A stretch of DNA of 64,000 bases. It comes from Lithodes maja. Lineage: Eukaryota > Arthropoda > Malacostraca > Decapoda > Lithodidae. The notes below the pieces were generated by a model, which was given only the letters and a program-made list of their open reading frames with translations, had not been told where the DNA came from and searched no databases. Of the stretch, positions 50,731-60,932 are shown piece after piece. Numbering within the stretch: the stretch's first letter is position 1; every line of letters begins with the position of its first letter. The translations under genes were made by a program, and so were the position numbers. The stretch is taken from NCBI GenBank assembly GCA_037953745.1, contig JBAKBP010004325.1, positions 62,001 through 126,000 on the forward strand, in the 5' to 3' direction.

Positions 50731-51514
50731 TATGCTAAACATGAGGGAGAAGGGGGTCCAGAAAAGCGAGAAGGGACAGGGGGGACTGAGTACTTAGGGC
50801 GGGGGGGGGGGAGGAAGGAGGAACGGAACATCGAAAGAATGCCCATATAAGGCAACGGGAGAGAGGAGGAGGAGGGATTGGGGGAAGGTAAGAGTAGGGT
50901 AGGGTAGGGGGGGGGAGCGACTGAACAAAGAGAGAGTATCCTGTCGGGGAGGGGGTCAGGGGGTGGGGGATTATCGGGGGTCGCAGTTAAAAGCAGAGAT
51001 TGTGTATAGGTATTCTTACTCTATGGTTAAAAGGGGAGGGGATGGTGGGGTGGGGTGATTTAAACAAGCGCGCGCTAAATCGAATATCCTGTTGGGCGGG
51101 GAGTGGGGTGGGAGGTGGGGAGGAGCTCGACCAATGAGAGAGCGCCACGTCATCGCCCATCAGCCAATCAGGAGCTCACCAACCCATCTACGAGGACGGG
51201 CCAGGTAAGGGGTTTATTTTCTAGCTGGACTCCATAACGAGGTGACGTAAGTGTTTTCGTTCCCGATAAGGATACATTTTATGATTTTATACTCGAGGGA
51301 CTTCTTTTTATTATCGGTATTCTGTATTTACGGTGTGCTTGCTTAATCCAGGATCATAATAGCCCGTGAAGTCTTCTTGTGTGTCCGCGATTTTGATGAG
51401 TTTATTTAATTATTTTATACTCGAGGGACATCAGTTTCACCTGTTGTCTGTGCCATATTTAGCGCGCTATATTTTCACCATCCTAGCACCTGTCATTCAG
51501 CAACGTGCTCAATT
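50731..51514. other. G-rich, gene-free duplicated sequence
   Basis: Several G runs (about 50800 and 50900) and GGGGTGGGGTGA-type sequence. No ORF. It is part of the duplication. Confidence 0.5.
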
Positions 51515-52527
51515 CTCCTATTCTCTTTCTAATTTTTATAAATGATCTCCTTAACTGTACCTTAATTCCCATCCATTCATACGCAGACGACTCAACCTTA
51601 CACTACTCCATTAGTTTTTCAGAACGCCCCAGCCAGCAATCTCTCAACAACAAACGTAATGAAGCCATAGAACTCTTAAATTCTGATCTAAATACAATTT
51701 CCAATTGGGGCAGAGAAAACCTTGTTAACTTTAATGCTTCCAAAACCCAATTTCTCCATCTATCTACCCGTCAGGATCTCCCAGCGGACTATCCCTTATT
51801 CTTCAACAATACAAAAATCAACCCTTCATCTTCTCTCAATATTCTTGGTGTCTCTTTTTCTTCTGCTCTCATTTGGAAGGACCATATTACCAGTCTTGCT
51901 AAGGCAGCCTCCCAGAAGCTGGGTGTGCTCAACCGCCTCAGGGGGTTCTTTTCCCCTGCACAGCTTCTTGCTCTGTACAGGGGCATAGTGCGCCCTTGTA
52001 TTGAGTATTGTTCACATGTGTGGGGAGGTTCCTCTCACACCGCTCTCCTAGACAAAGTTGAAAGGAAGGGCTTTCGTATCATTAACTCCCGTCCACACTA
52101 ACTCTCTGCAATCTCTCTCTCTCCGCCGCAATGTTGCATCTCTCTCGCTATTCTATCGCTACTATAATAATCAGTGTTCCTCAGAGCTATCCCAGTGCAT
52201 ACCACCTCCTTTACGTAGGGCACGTGGTACCCGTCTTGCAACTCAATCCCACCCCTACTCTGTGCAACTCTCCAACCCAAGAGTGAAACGTTACTCTCAA
52301 ACTTTCTTCTACTCAACAGCTGAGCTCTGGAACTCTCTCCCAGAATCAGTCTTTCCCTCTTCCTATGACTTAAATTGCTTCAAACTCCGTGTGTCCAGGC
52401 ATTTTGGCTCGAACGTCCCTTGATTTTGGCCCTGTCACTCTTTCAACTATGGGGGAGGCACTCGCTATAGGCAGTTATGCCTTTTGCCTCCCTCAATCAC
52501 ATAGAAAAAAAAAAAAAAAAAAAAAAA
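51515..52527 (+). pseudogene. Jockey-like LINE, 5'-truncated, one frameshift, poly(A) tail
   Basis: Inserted in copy 1 of the duplication between AATT (51511-51514) and AATT (52528-52531). The first frame gives PILFLIFINDLLN, HSYADDSTLHYS, LVNFNASKTQFLHLS, LNILGVSFSS, LNRLRGFFSPAQLLALYRGIVRPCIEYCSHVWGG and ends near 52101. A frameshift at about 52090 leads to LSLRRNVASLSLFYRYY, PPPLRRARGTRLATQSHPY and WNSLPESVFPSSYDLNCFKLRVSRHF. The 3' UTR ends in about 26 A. The RT catalytic YADD is the only enzymatic motif retained. I recall near-identical wording in crab and shrimp jockey-type elements, which is the main hint at a decapod host. Confidence 0.85.
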
Positions 52528-52531
52528 AATT

Positions 52532-53476
52532 AACCAGCTAAGTCGATCTATATTCACTGGTTGTCATTTAAAATAGATTTAGGATATCCTACAGCTTGTG
52601 AATTAACATAAACAAAGGCCAGACGATACGAGGCTTCTCCTTGGGGCCTAGGCTAATAATGAAACTCGCTGTACTGTCTTAACAAAACAAAAAGGGAATG
52701 TGCCTGGGTAACTTTATAGAAATATACCAATATCCACTATACGATCGTAAGTCTTGACACTGAAGTCTTATTTTATATTAACTTGCAATGTTTAACAATG
52801 TTGATTTAATAATCTAAAATAATATCCGATTTTAACGTATGTGTGCGATTTTTATAGTCATTTAATTTTATAGGCCTACTCGGGATTTTTAATCTCTAAA
52901 GGGGACTCTATTTCTGACCATTCTTTACTTAAGGTGTGCTGGCTTAATAATCCTAAATAATAATAGCCTCTGAAGGCCTATTTTAACGTATGTGCGCTTT
53001 CTTTACATGGTTAATTTATACTGTATTTTTTTCGGAAAACTGCTATCCTGACTGTTTCGATTTACGGTGTGCTGGCTTAAATAATTGTTTGATCACCTGA
53101 AGTCTTATTGTAATTTAATATAATTTGATTACTGTAACTATCCGAATTTCTATTAGGCAATTAGTTTTTGAATAGGTATAAAGTACTATTTGACATGTTA
53201 ATTAATGTAATCTGGATCAAGAATTATTGCGCATGTTAATTTGTTTACCGAGGCGAGGTTCGAAGAATCTTCCCTATAAAGGGCCTCACTCCTCAGTCAG
53301 CCCAGCCGCCCATCACCTCCACCTGTATGTACCTCCACATTTATCAGTCCATCTTGATCACCTGTCATTAATCAACATGCTCCATTAACTAGTTAAGTGT
53401 ATTCACTGGTGGCCATTAATGTATGTAACTATTCTGAGAACTTGTGAATTTACATAAAAGGCGAGAGGGTGTATAC
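52532..53476. other. Gene-free, unique part of duplication copy 1
   Basis: AT-rich. 52532-52900 is matched by 63108-63464. The rest of the copy-2 counterpart lies beyond the piggyBac at 63465. No gene. Confidence 0.5.
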
Positions 53477-53713
53477 AATCGTCTAATCTAGCTATATTTA
53501 GACGATTTTGTGCAGTTTAACCCCTCCAACCCGGATGACCTCATATACGCCCATAACATACTCGGCCCGCGCAACCCGGATGGCCTCATGTACGCCCCTT
53601 GCTTTCGTGCTTGATTTTCGAAAGCCGCGCGCACATTTTGTGATGATGGGGCGGTAGGTGGCGCCACCCGGCGTCAACGACGCCACAACAACAGTATCTA
53701 GCGCGACGCCATC

Positions 53714-56620
53714 ATGGACAGTACACCAAATAGTGATTCCGCCGTGTCCGACATCGTGCTTCCTACGACGCCCTTGATAGTGCGTCGTGCCTTACCCCGA
53801 CGCCATCGCCTAAATGTGTTATCTCCCGGAGGTATTGAGACGACTTTGGGACTTTATGAGAAAGCTGATGCCAAGCATAAGATTGATGAAGAAGTGAGTG
53901 ACCACTCGAGTAATTATAAGTCGAGTGATTATGGCCATGAGAGTGATAAAGAACAATTCCGGGGATTTGCGAAAGAATTTGAGAGTGATGAGAGTGATGA
54001 AGGTGATGTACCAGTTGTTGAGGAAGCTGGTTTACCTAAAGAAAGTGAACTTGCGAGAGTGAGTGAGTGGGAGAGTTCAAGGTCACTCACCAAATTTCGC
54101 ATAAGTGACACGACTCCAAGCCCTTCCCCAGGTAAATCGCCTTTCAAGCTCCATTTCTACAAGTTAAAAATACTTGAAAAGGCGGCTGCGGCAGCTAGGG
54201 AACAAGCTAAAATACTTGGTGAGGATGAGGCTGTGAGTGAGGGTCAGCGTGGTGACCCTTCTCGACCGCCATTGTCTCCCTTATCTACCCACGCCACCCA
54301 AGATGATCCGGATGCCCCGCATTCTTCCCCACCACCCCCACCATTGCCAAGGGTTGAGGACCCCCCACTTTCGTCCTATTTGCCTCCTAGGTCCCCCGAC
54401 AGGAGACATACTCTTGCCGAAAAGGGGAAAGGTAGAAAATATACGAAGAAAACTAAGAAAAGTAAGAGAGTTTTGTTCGAGGCTCCCGCGGCGGCGTCCA
54501 CCCCGGCCGGCCCCAGCCATACGTCCCCGCAACTTTCCCCACGGTCCTCCCCACCACTCCCGCCTTCAACATGTCTTCCTGCAGAAGTATTTGAGCTCGC
54601 ATCACCAATACCTGGGCCTAGTGAAAGTGAATCATTGCTTTCTGTGACTCGTCGCAGGCCAAGGAGCCCGGGACCTCGGGAGGACACAGCCTCACCTGTC
54701 ACTCCTTCCCCACCTCGCCCACCCGCACGCCGCCCACGCATCACTGGTTCCCCGCCAGATTATGTGGGGGCCACTGATGATGAAGGGCACCGCTCTGAAG
54801 ACTCTGGCCATGATTACATAGGTCCACCGTCAGGGCAAGATGACCACTCTGACGATGACGATGACTATATGGACATCGACGACCCTCGACCCACCCGCTT
54901 GGCCCGGCTTCGTGCTGCCCGTCTTTCTGCCCGCCGCCCTGGCCGCCGCCCTGACCGACGCCCTCGCCGCCGCCCTAGGGCGCGCGCCTCCCGAGTTGGC
55001 CGTGGGCGTACTGGGCTACCAGTTGGAGCTCCTCGTCAGCGTAGACAAGACCCATTCTACGTTTTTCAGTGGCAAGACATAGTTGATGGGGATGTATACA
55101 ACCCTGATGTGCCAGCTTTTGATGAGGCACTGGAGGGTTCAGGCATTACCCCCAATTTTCCTGCAGGCCCCAATGCTCCACCACACGAACTATTTGAGGC
55201 ATTCTTTGATGAGGAGGTGGTAGGCTATGTTGTCAAAGAGACAAACAAGCAGCACCAATTCCAGGTACACTTTTTGGGCAAGGTGACCAAGGGCCATATG
55301 AGGAAGTGGACCCCAGTGACTCATAAAGAATTCATGGTGTTCCTGGCACTCACCATGCTAATGCCTCATGTCAGGAAGCATAGGTTGCCTGACTATTGGA
55401 TCACCAATGATCTGATTTCAACCCCTGCCTTCGGGAAATATATGGCTCGCGACCGGTACCTTGATATCCTCGCAGCGCTCCATCTTGTCACCAACACCGA
55501 CGTCCACCGCCCAGACAAGCTGTGGAAGATTAGGACGTTGTATGAGATGATGCGAGACCGCTTCACCTCCTACTTCAAGCCCTTCCGCAAGGTCGTCATT
55601 GACGAGTCTCTTGTGCTGTTCCGGGGAAAACTCAGCTTCCGGCAGTACATCCCCTCAAAAAGACATCGCTTTGGCATAAAATTCTTTGTGCTGTGCGACT
55701 GCCAAACTGGCTATGTCCTGGACTTCCTGGTCTACAGCGGGAAGGAAGGGGACGTGCTTGTGGACCCCCTCATTGGCTTTGGCGGAGCAGTGGTGCAAGC
55801 CATGATGGACCGCTACTTCCATAAGAATCACGTCCTCTACACGGACAACTATTACACGTCCCCCACTCTCTCACAGTACCTGCATGAGCGCAAGACGGGG
55901 ACTGTAGGCACAGTACGAGGGAAAAGGAAGGGCATGCCAACTTTCCCTGCAAAGACCAAAAAAGGTGATGTCTTCAAGAAGAAGTCGGGGCCCATTCTGG
56001 CTATCCACTGGCACGACCAGCGGAAGGTCAACCTCCTGACCACCATCCACAAGGGGGAAATGGTGGAGACTGGCAAGGTGGATCGCCGCACCCAGGCCAG
56101 GGTGACCAAGCCCGATACTGTCCTGGACTACAACGTCAACATGAGGCTGGTGGACAAGTCCGACATGCAGATAGGCTTCATTGACTGCCTGCGTACCTCG
56201 TGCAGATGGTACAAAAAGTTCTTTCTGCATATGGTGGACATGTCAATTCTGAATGCCTATAATATATACAGGCTTCGGAATGAGAACCCACCCCTGAAGT
56301 TCAATAGCCTGCGGAGGTTCCAAAAGCAGGTGTTGACGGGGCTCCTGGAGAAGTATGCTACGCCACAGAGGGCAGTGGCACATCCTGGGCCCGCCGTTAT
56401 CGACCGCTTGCAGTCTGCTCCATACCTGCTTAGGCACCAGCTTGGTTTCTTTCCTCAGAATGCAGCAGGAAGAACAAATCAGAAGCGGTGCCATGTCTGC
56501 TACCACAGCAGGGTGAGGCCGCACCCAGGTAAAAAGTCAACCACGGAGTGTGTGGAGTGCAAGGTGGCACTCTGTGCTGTAGGGTGCTTCGCTGCTTACC
56601 ACACCAAGCAGGAGTTCTAA
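53714..56620 (+). CDS. piggyBac transposase, element 3, intact (968 aa)
   Basis: ATG at 53714, stop at 56620, colinear with element 2 throughout (both begin MDSTPNSDSAVSDIVLPTTP). An acidic Ser/Pro-rich N region is followed by an Arg-rich stretch (ARRPGRRPDRRPRRR) and the DDE core with D630 (VIDESLVLFRG), D711 (YTDNYYTS) and D814/D817 (LVDKSD). The C-terminal Cys-rich domain is CHVCYHSR...CVECKVALCAVGCF. Differences from element 2 are scattered substitutions and small indels, mostly in the N-terminal region (for example DYGHESDKEQF against DYGPESDKEEQF). No stop or frame break occurs. The gene starts about 195 bp inside the transposon, so its promoter probably lies within or next to the paired subterminal motifs; transposase binding there could then self-regulate expression (inference). 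Confidence 0.93.
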   Translation: MDSTPNSDSAVSDIVLPTTPLIVRRALPRRHRLNVLSPGGIETTLGLYEKADAKHKIDEEVSDHSSNYKSSDYGHESDKEQFRGFAKEFESDESDEGDVPVVEEAGLPKESELARVSEWESSRSLTKFRISDTTPSPSPGKSPFKLHFYKLKILEKAAAAAREQAKILGEDEAVSEGQRGDPSRPPLSPLSTHATQDDPDAPHSSPPPPPLPRVEDPPLSSYLPPRSPDRRHTLAEKGKGRKYTKKTKKSKRVLFEAPAAASTPAGPSHTSPQLSPRSSPPLPPSTCLPAEVFELASPIPGPSESESLLSVTRRRPRSPGPREDTASPVTPSPPRPPARRPRITGSPPDYVGATDDEGHRSEDSGHDYIGPPSGQDDHSDDDDDYMDIDDPRPTRLARLRAARLSARRPGRRPDRRPRRRPRARASRVGRGRTGLPVGAPRQRRQDPFYVFQWQDIVDGDVYNPDVPAFDEALEGSGITPNFPAGPNAPPHELFEAFFDEEVVGYVVKETNKQHQFQVHFLGKVTKGHMRKWTPVTHKEFMVFLALTMLMPHVRKHRLPDYWITNDLISTPAFGKYMARDRYLDILAALHLVTNTDVHRPDKLWKIRTLYEMMRDRFTSYFKPFRKVVIDESLVLFRGKLSFRQYIPSKRHRFGIKFFVLCDCQTGYVLDFLVYSGKEGDVLVDPLIGFGGAVVQAMMDRYFHKNHVLYTDNYYTSPTLSQYLHERKTGTVGTVRGKRKGMPTFPAKTKKGDVFKKKSGPILAIHWHDQRKVNLLTTIHKGEMVETGKVDRRTQARVTKPDTVLDYNVNMRLVDKSDMQIGFIDCLRTSCRWYKKFFLHMVDMSILNAYNIYRLRNENPPLKFNSLRRFQKQVLTGLLEKYATPQRAVAHPGPAVIDRLQSAPYLLRHQLGFFPQNAAGRTNQKRCHVCYHSRVRPHPGKKSTTECVECKVALCAVGCFAAYHTKQEF

Positions 56621-56899
56621 TAATCATACTGAAATTGCCAAATAAAATGACAATATGTACACTATAATTATATATAGGCAAAAAGTGGAAGAAAACCAAT
56701 GTACAGTATTATAATAAAAAAAGTCAAGTATTATGAGAAAATTGATACAAATACAATTCCACCATAATAATATATGAAAGTGACACATATGTATATACCA
56801 AGTGACATTCATATGATTAGAACCTATAGAAATATATCAATCAGTGAAAAAAGACACAATAAATTGTATATAAAACGTTTACAAATCATATAACTAAGT

Positions 56900-57420
56900 G
56901 AAAGTGACACAAGACCTAAGATTTGATGGCCAAAGTATAATAAACACCTGTGATAATGAATAATCAGTGCCTAATACAACAATAACCTACCTCAATTACT
57001 AATAAAATGTACGGTATCGAGTGAAAATGAGCATTATCAGTGACAGTGACACTCTCTAAAGCATATTTGTCAAAGTGAAAGTGACACAAGACTTAAGATT
57101 TGATGGCCAAAGTATAATAAACACCTGTGATAACGAATAATCAGTGCCTAATACAACAATAACCTACCTCAATTACTAATAAAATGTACGGTATCGAGTG
57201 AAAATGAGCATTATCAGTGACAGTGACACTCTCTAAAGCATATTTGTCAAAGTGAAAGTGACACAAGACCTAATATTTGATGGCCAAAGTATAATAAACA
57301 CCTGTGATAACGAATAATCAGTGCCTAATACAACAATAACATACCTCAATTACTAATAAAATGTACAGTATCGAGTGAAAATTACCAATATCAGTGAAAT
57401 TGATACCCTAATAAACATAT
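56900..57420. repeat. 177-bp tandem repeat in piggyBac 3
   Basis: CTAATACAAC begins at 56971, 57148 and 57325, exactly 177 bp apart. Same unit as in elements 1 and 2, inverted because the element is. Confidence 0.9.
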
Positions 57421-58643
57421 TTTATATAATTGGCCTCAAAATAACTAGAAAATATCAAATAAACATCACATTCTCAATATGAAACACTAAAATCGTCTAA
57501 GGGAGATAAATACTTTGGCGCGGCGAGCGGCTAGGTGCGTCGTAGCCAGGGCGCGCCGACGCTTTCGGACGCGTGAGGAAATTCCCGCATAAAAAAGCAC
57601 TCGTCTTCCCGCGCTCACCATTATGCAACCAGAGGGGCTAGAGACCTCTACTCAACGCCATTCGACAGAGGAAGGTTTGTGGAACATTATTTTTTTTTAT
57701 TCACAACATTACATGCAATATTCATTCATTTACAGAGTAGTTAACATAGGTAAAAAATCCTCAAAACCCCCGGTACAGCAGTACAGTCGTAAGCTATAGC
57801 CCCCGGGGCTGGAGGGTTAAGAAAGATCTGTGGTAGTAGAAAGGGTTAAGTGAGATAGTTCGAAGTCTGTTCATTGCTGGAGGGCCTTTTTAAGCTGAAT
57901 AAAATCGTCTAATCTAGCTATATTTAGACGATTTTGTGAAGTTTAAGAAGGATCTGTGGTAGTAGTAAAAAGGGTTCAGTGAGATAGTTCGAAGCCTGTT
58001 AATTGCTGGAGGTCCTTTGTAAACTGAATACAATCGTCTAATAGTAGCCACCATACAATTATAGTTAGATGATTTTATGCAGCTTAATTAAGAAGGATCT
58101 GTAGTAGTAAATTTGGGTTAAGTGGGATAGTTGGAAGCCTGTTCATTGCTAGAGACCCCTTTTAAACCTCATAAAATCGTCTAAACATAGCTAGATTAGA
58201 CGATTTTATTCAGTTTACAAAGGGCCTCCAGCAATGAAAAGGCTTCGAACTATCTCACTTAACCCTTTTTAGTACCACAGATCTTCCTTAGACGCCCATA
58301 CAACCTTCCTAAGCTGCATAAAAGTATCTAACCATTACTGAAATTAAATATTTCGCTAATTCATGGCCTAATAATCTTATATGGAAATCATATACTGTAT
58401 AGGCTAATCTTACATAACCTTGTGTTGATAGCTTAACTCCTGTACGATCGCGCTAATTTGCCATGTCTCAGCTGGCATTACGTTTGGCATGCTCTGTGCT
58501 GTATTAATGTCTGTCAGATGTTGAAAAGGGTGGGTAAGTGTAGGAACATGTTTGTATATCTCACTCCATATGAAGAAATGAAGCTTAGATATTGTTGATA
58601 CCAATTATTGATCAAAACATTCTTGGTGCCGAGACATCACTTA

Positions 58644-58862
58644 TTAGCGCGACTGTACCAGTGACGTCTTTCTCAATTAATTCTAGCCATATTTAGAAGA
58701 TTTTGTGCAGTTTAAGAAGGATCTGTGGTAGTAAGAAGGGTTAAATGCGATAGTTCAAAGCCTGTTAATTGCTAGCGGACCTTTTTAAACTGAATATAAT
58801 CGTGTAATAGGGTCCATACTAATGTGAAAGGGCCGTCACCGTTACAGTACAGAAGGGTTTAA
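58644..58862. mobile_element. piggyBac-type MITE, family E (duplicate of E2)
   Basis: TTAGCGCGACTGTACCAG to TTAA at 58859-58862. Duplicated with the segment, not an independent insertion. Confidence 0.55.
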
Positions 58863-58939
58863 TGATTAGTGCGCTGAATTTTGGTGTGAGTATCCTAGGT
58901 TCGAATCCATGGAGTACCACATGTATTAATTAATGTGAT

Positions 58940-59176
58940 AGCCGTCCGGCTGGCTCAGTTGACAGCGTGCCTGATTCCCATCTCGAGGTCTCGCGTTCAA
59001 TCCCCGCTCAGATTGAAAAGTTTTTCTGGGATATAGCCGGCGGTTACCATCTCCCCATGAGCAAGAGGGATGGGTAATGGTCTCTGGTAAACTAAAGAAA
59101 GCCAAGCGCTTGTGAATCCTCGAAGGAGGAGATACGGGCGCTATATAAGTAACCAGAAGATTATTATTATTATTAT
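58940..59176 (+). mobile_element. tRNA-derived SINE S1, complete, inserted in duplication copy 2
   Basis: Head AGCCGTCCGGCTGGCTCAG, B box GTTCAATCCCC, body ATAGCCGGCGGTTACCATC, LINE-like end AGCGCTTGTGAATCCTCG...GGCGCTATATAAGTAAC and tail (ATT)n. Copy 1 has the uninterrupted TAATGTGATTGTTTTCATTA at this spot, so both ends are defined. No clear target duplication is visible, as is common for CR1/L2-driven insertions. Confidence 0.85.
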
Positions 59177-59184
59177 TGTTTTCA

Positions 59185-59389
59185 ATAACCCGTACTGTAC
59201 CGGCGACGTCTTTTAAATTTTATTGTGGCGACTACTAGTCATTTTAGGAAGGATCTGTAGCAATTATAAGGCTTCGAACTATCTCAGTCGACCCTTTTAA
59301 CTACCACAGATATTTCCTAAGGTGCAGATAATAGTCTAATTATAGCTAGACCAAAATATAGCAGACGTCACTGGTACAGAAAGTCTTAA
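59185..59389. mobile_element. piggyBac-type MITE, family E (duplicate of E3)
   Basis: Left TTAA mutated to ATAA before CCCGTACTGTACCGGC; right TTAA at 59386-59389. It came with the segmental duplication. Confidence 0.6.
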
Positions 59390-59514
59390 TTAGGTAGCCT
59401 ATATGTAAGTTAATTGGTGGGGTGGTGATGATATGATAATATGCTAAACATGAGGGAGAAGGGGGTCCAGAAAAGCGAGTATTAAAGGGACAGGGGGGGA
59501 CTGAGTACTTAGGG

Positions 59515-59524
59515 AGGGGGGGGG

Positions 59525-59558
<34 letters not shown>

Positions 59559-59660
59559 GAGGAAGGAAGGAAGGAAGGGGAGGAACGGAACATCGAAAGA
59601 ATGCCCATATAAGGCAACGGGAGAGAGAAAGAGGAGGAGGAGGAGGAGGAGGGATTGGGG
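59515..59660. repeat. G run, (GA)n and (GGA)n microsatellites
   Basis: G run at about 59517-59527, (GA)n at 59527-59555, GGAAGG units and (GAG)n near 59630-59650. Copy 1 has shorter versions, so these tracts expanded or contracted after duplication. Confidence 0.8.
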
Positions 59661-59668
59661 GAAGGTAA

Positions 59669-60333
59669 AGCCGACCCTACACGATCAATATTATTGCGCA
59701 ATATTTCGTATTGCGCAATTATATTGGCAGTGTAGGGGAATTATTGGAGAATAACGCAATATATTGAAGACATCAAAAAGAGTTTAATATTTTATTGCGC
59801 TATGCGAATATATTGAGTAGTGTGAAGATGATATTGTGCAATATTCGTCAATGTTCCGTCGATCAGCTGTGAGCTGTCAACACACGCCATTCCCGCCTTC
59901 CGTCTATCACAACTGTCATCATAATAACATGTCTTCCACACAAAGTGACAGATGTTTTTTACTGGAGTGTATAGCAGTACTGTATATAGGGACCTACCTG
60001 CACTGTGGCAAGTGAAAAGCGAAGAGTACAGTGACAGGCAAAAGAAAAACACAGCCTATGATGTTTTAGTTAACAAGTTTAATGAAAGATACCCTGAAGC
60101 AAAGCGGGAAGATGTGAAGATGTTCAATTCCCTCAGAACAAACTTCAGAAAAGAACTGGCGAAAATGAAAATGACATTGCGATACACGCAATGTCCCTGT
60201 CAGTCATCTTGCCTTCCGGTGACCGTTCTGACAATTGCGCAATAATATTGAGCCATGTAGGGGGGAGACATATTGCGCAATAATATTGAGTCAATATATT
60301 GCGTCAATAATATTGATCGTCTAGGTGGCCGCT
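59669..60333 (+). mobile_element. PIF/Harbinger-type element with TAA target duplication
   Basis: TAA at 59666-59668 and 60334-60336 flanks a 665-bp insert. The empty site GGAAGGTAAGAGTAGGG is present in copy 1 at about 50884. TIR: left AGCCGACCCTACACGATC, right (reverse-complemented) AGCGGCCACCTAGACGATC, both running into AATATTATTG. The ends are rich in the repeated palindrome ATTGCGCAAT. It carries a short MADF-like frame but no nuclease. Confidence 0.85.
59952..60245 (+). pseudogene. MADF-like domain remnant of a Harbinger accessory protein
   Basis: The frame reads YRDLPALWQVKSEEYSDRQKKNTAYDVLVNKFNERYPEAKREDVKMFNSLRTNFRKELAKMK. This is the MADF pattern (LW..K...Y.D+..K..A...I...., then K..++LR..Y.+E). 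A second frame just upstream (ATG 59930: SSTQSDRCFLLECIAVLY) probably encodes the true N terminus and is out of frame by an indel near 59985. MADF/Myb-like proteins are the second ORF of many PIF/Harbinger elements and help the transposase reach DNA and the nucleus. The domain is followed by terminal repeat sequence, so the rest of the protein and the transposase gene are deleted. Confidence 0.65.
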
Positions 60334-60932
60334 TAAGAGTAGGGTAGGGTGGGGGGGGGGAGCGACTGAACAAGAGAGAGTATCCTGTCGGGGAGGGGGT
60401 CAGGGGTTGGGGGATTATCGGGGGTCGCAGTTAAAAGGGGAGGAGATGGTGGGGTGGGGTGATTTAAACAAGCGCGCCCTAAATAGAGTATCCTGTTGGG
60501 CGGGGAGTGGGGAGGAGCTCGACCAATGAGAGAGCGCCACGTCATCGCCCATCAGCCAATCAGGAGCTCACCAACCCATCTACGAGGACGGGCCAGGTAA
60601 GGGGCTTCTTTTCTAGGTGGACTCCATAACGAGGTGACTTAAGTGTTTTCGTTCCCGATAAGGATACATTTTATGATTTTATACTCGAGGGACTTCTTAT
60701 CTTTTTATTATCGGTATTCTGTATTTACGGTGTGCTTGCTTAATCCAGGATCATAATAGCCCGTGAAGTCTTCTCGTATGTGTCCGCGATTTTGATTAGT
60801 TTATTTAATTATTTTATACTCTAGGGACATCAGTTTCACCTGGTGTTCCTGTGCCATATTTAGCGCGCTATATCTTCACCATCCCCAGCACCTGTCATTC
60901 ATCAACGTGCTCAATTAACCCAGTTAAGTCGA
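60334..60932. other. Gene-free, duplicated G-rich sequence
   Basis: Counterpart of 50886-51510 with small deletions. No ORF. Confidence 0.6.

Larger units (their letters stand above)
49329..53476 (+). repeat. Tandem segmental duplication, copy 1 (~4.1 kb)
   Basis: Colinear with 53477-63464 once the insertions in copy 2 are removed. Anchors: TAGTAGCCACCATACAATTA (49594 and 58044), GTACGATCGCGCTAATTTGC (49962 and 58442), CCAATCAGGAGCTCACCAAC (51163 and 60555), GGTTGTCATTTAAAATAG (52559; copy 2 63128). Copy 1 carries a jockey-like LINE that copy 2 lacks. Confidence 0.85.
53517..57820 (+). mobile_element. piggyBac element 3, intact
   Basis: TTAA at 53517-53520 and 57817-57820. The transposase-5' end has paired motifs at 53535-53554 (ATGACCTCATATACGCCCAT) and 53580-53599 (ATGGCCTCATGTACGCCCCT). 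The 3' end is CCCTCCAGCCCCGG in reverse complement. Opposite orientation to element 2 and clearly the same family. The empty site is readable at 49370-49373 in copy 1 (CAGTTTAAGAAGG). Confidence 0.92.

Noticed and set aside
51515..52527. Endogenous retrovirus
   Set aside because: No LTRs, gag-protease order, integrase or envelope. The RT wording, 5' truncation and poly(A) tail are those of a non-LTR element.
59515..59560. GA/G-rich tract as a regulatory (GAGA-type) element
   Set aside because: It is a microsatellite within a duplicated gene-free segment and differs in length between the two copies.
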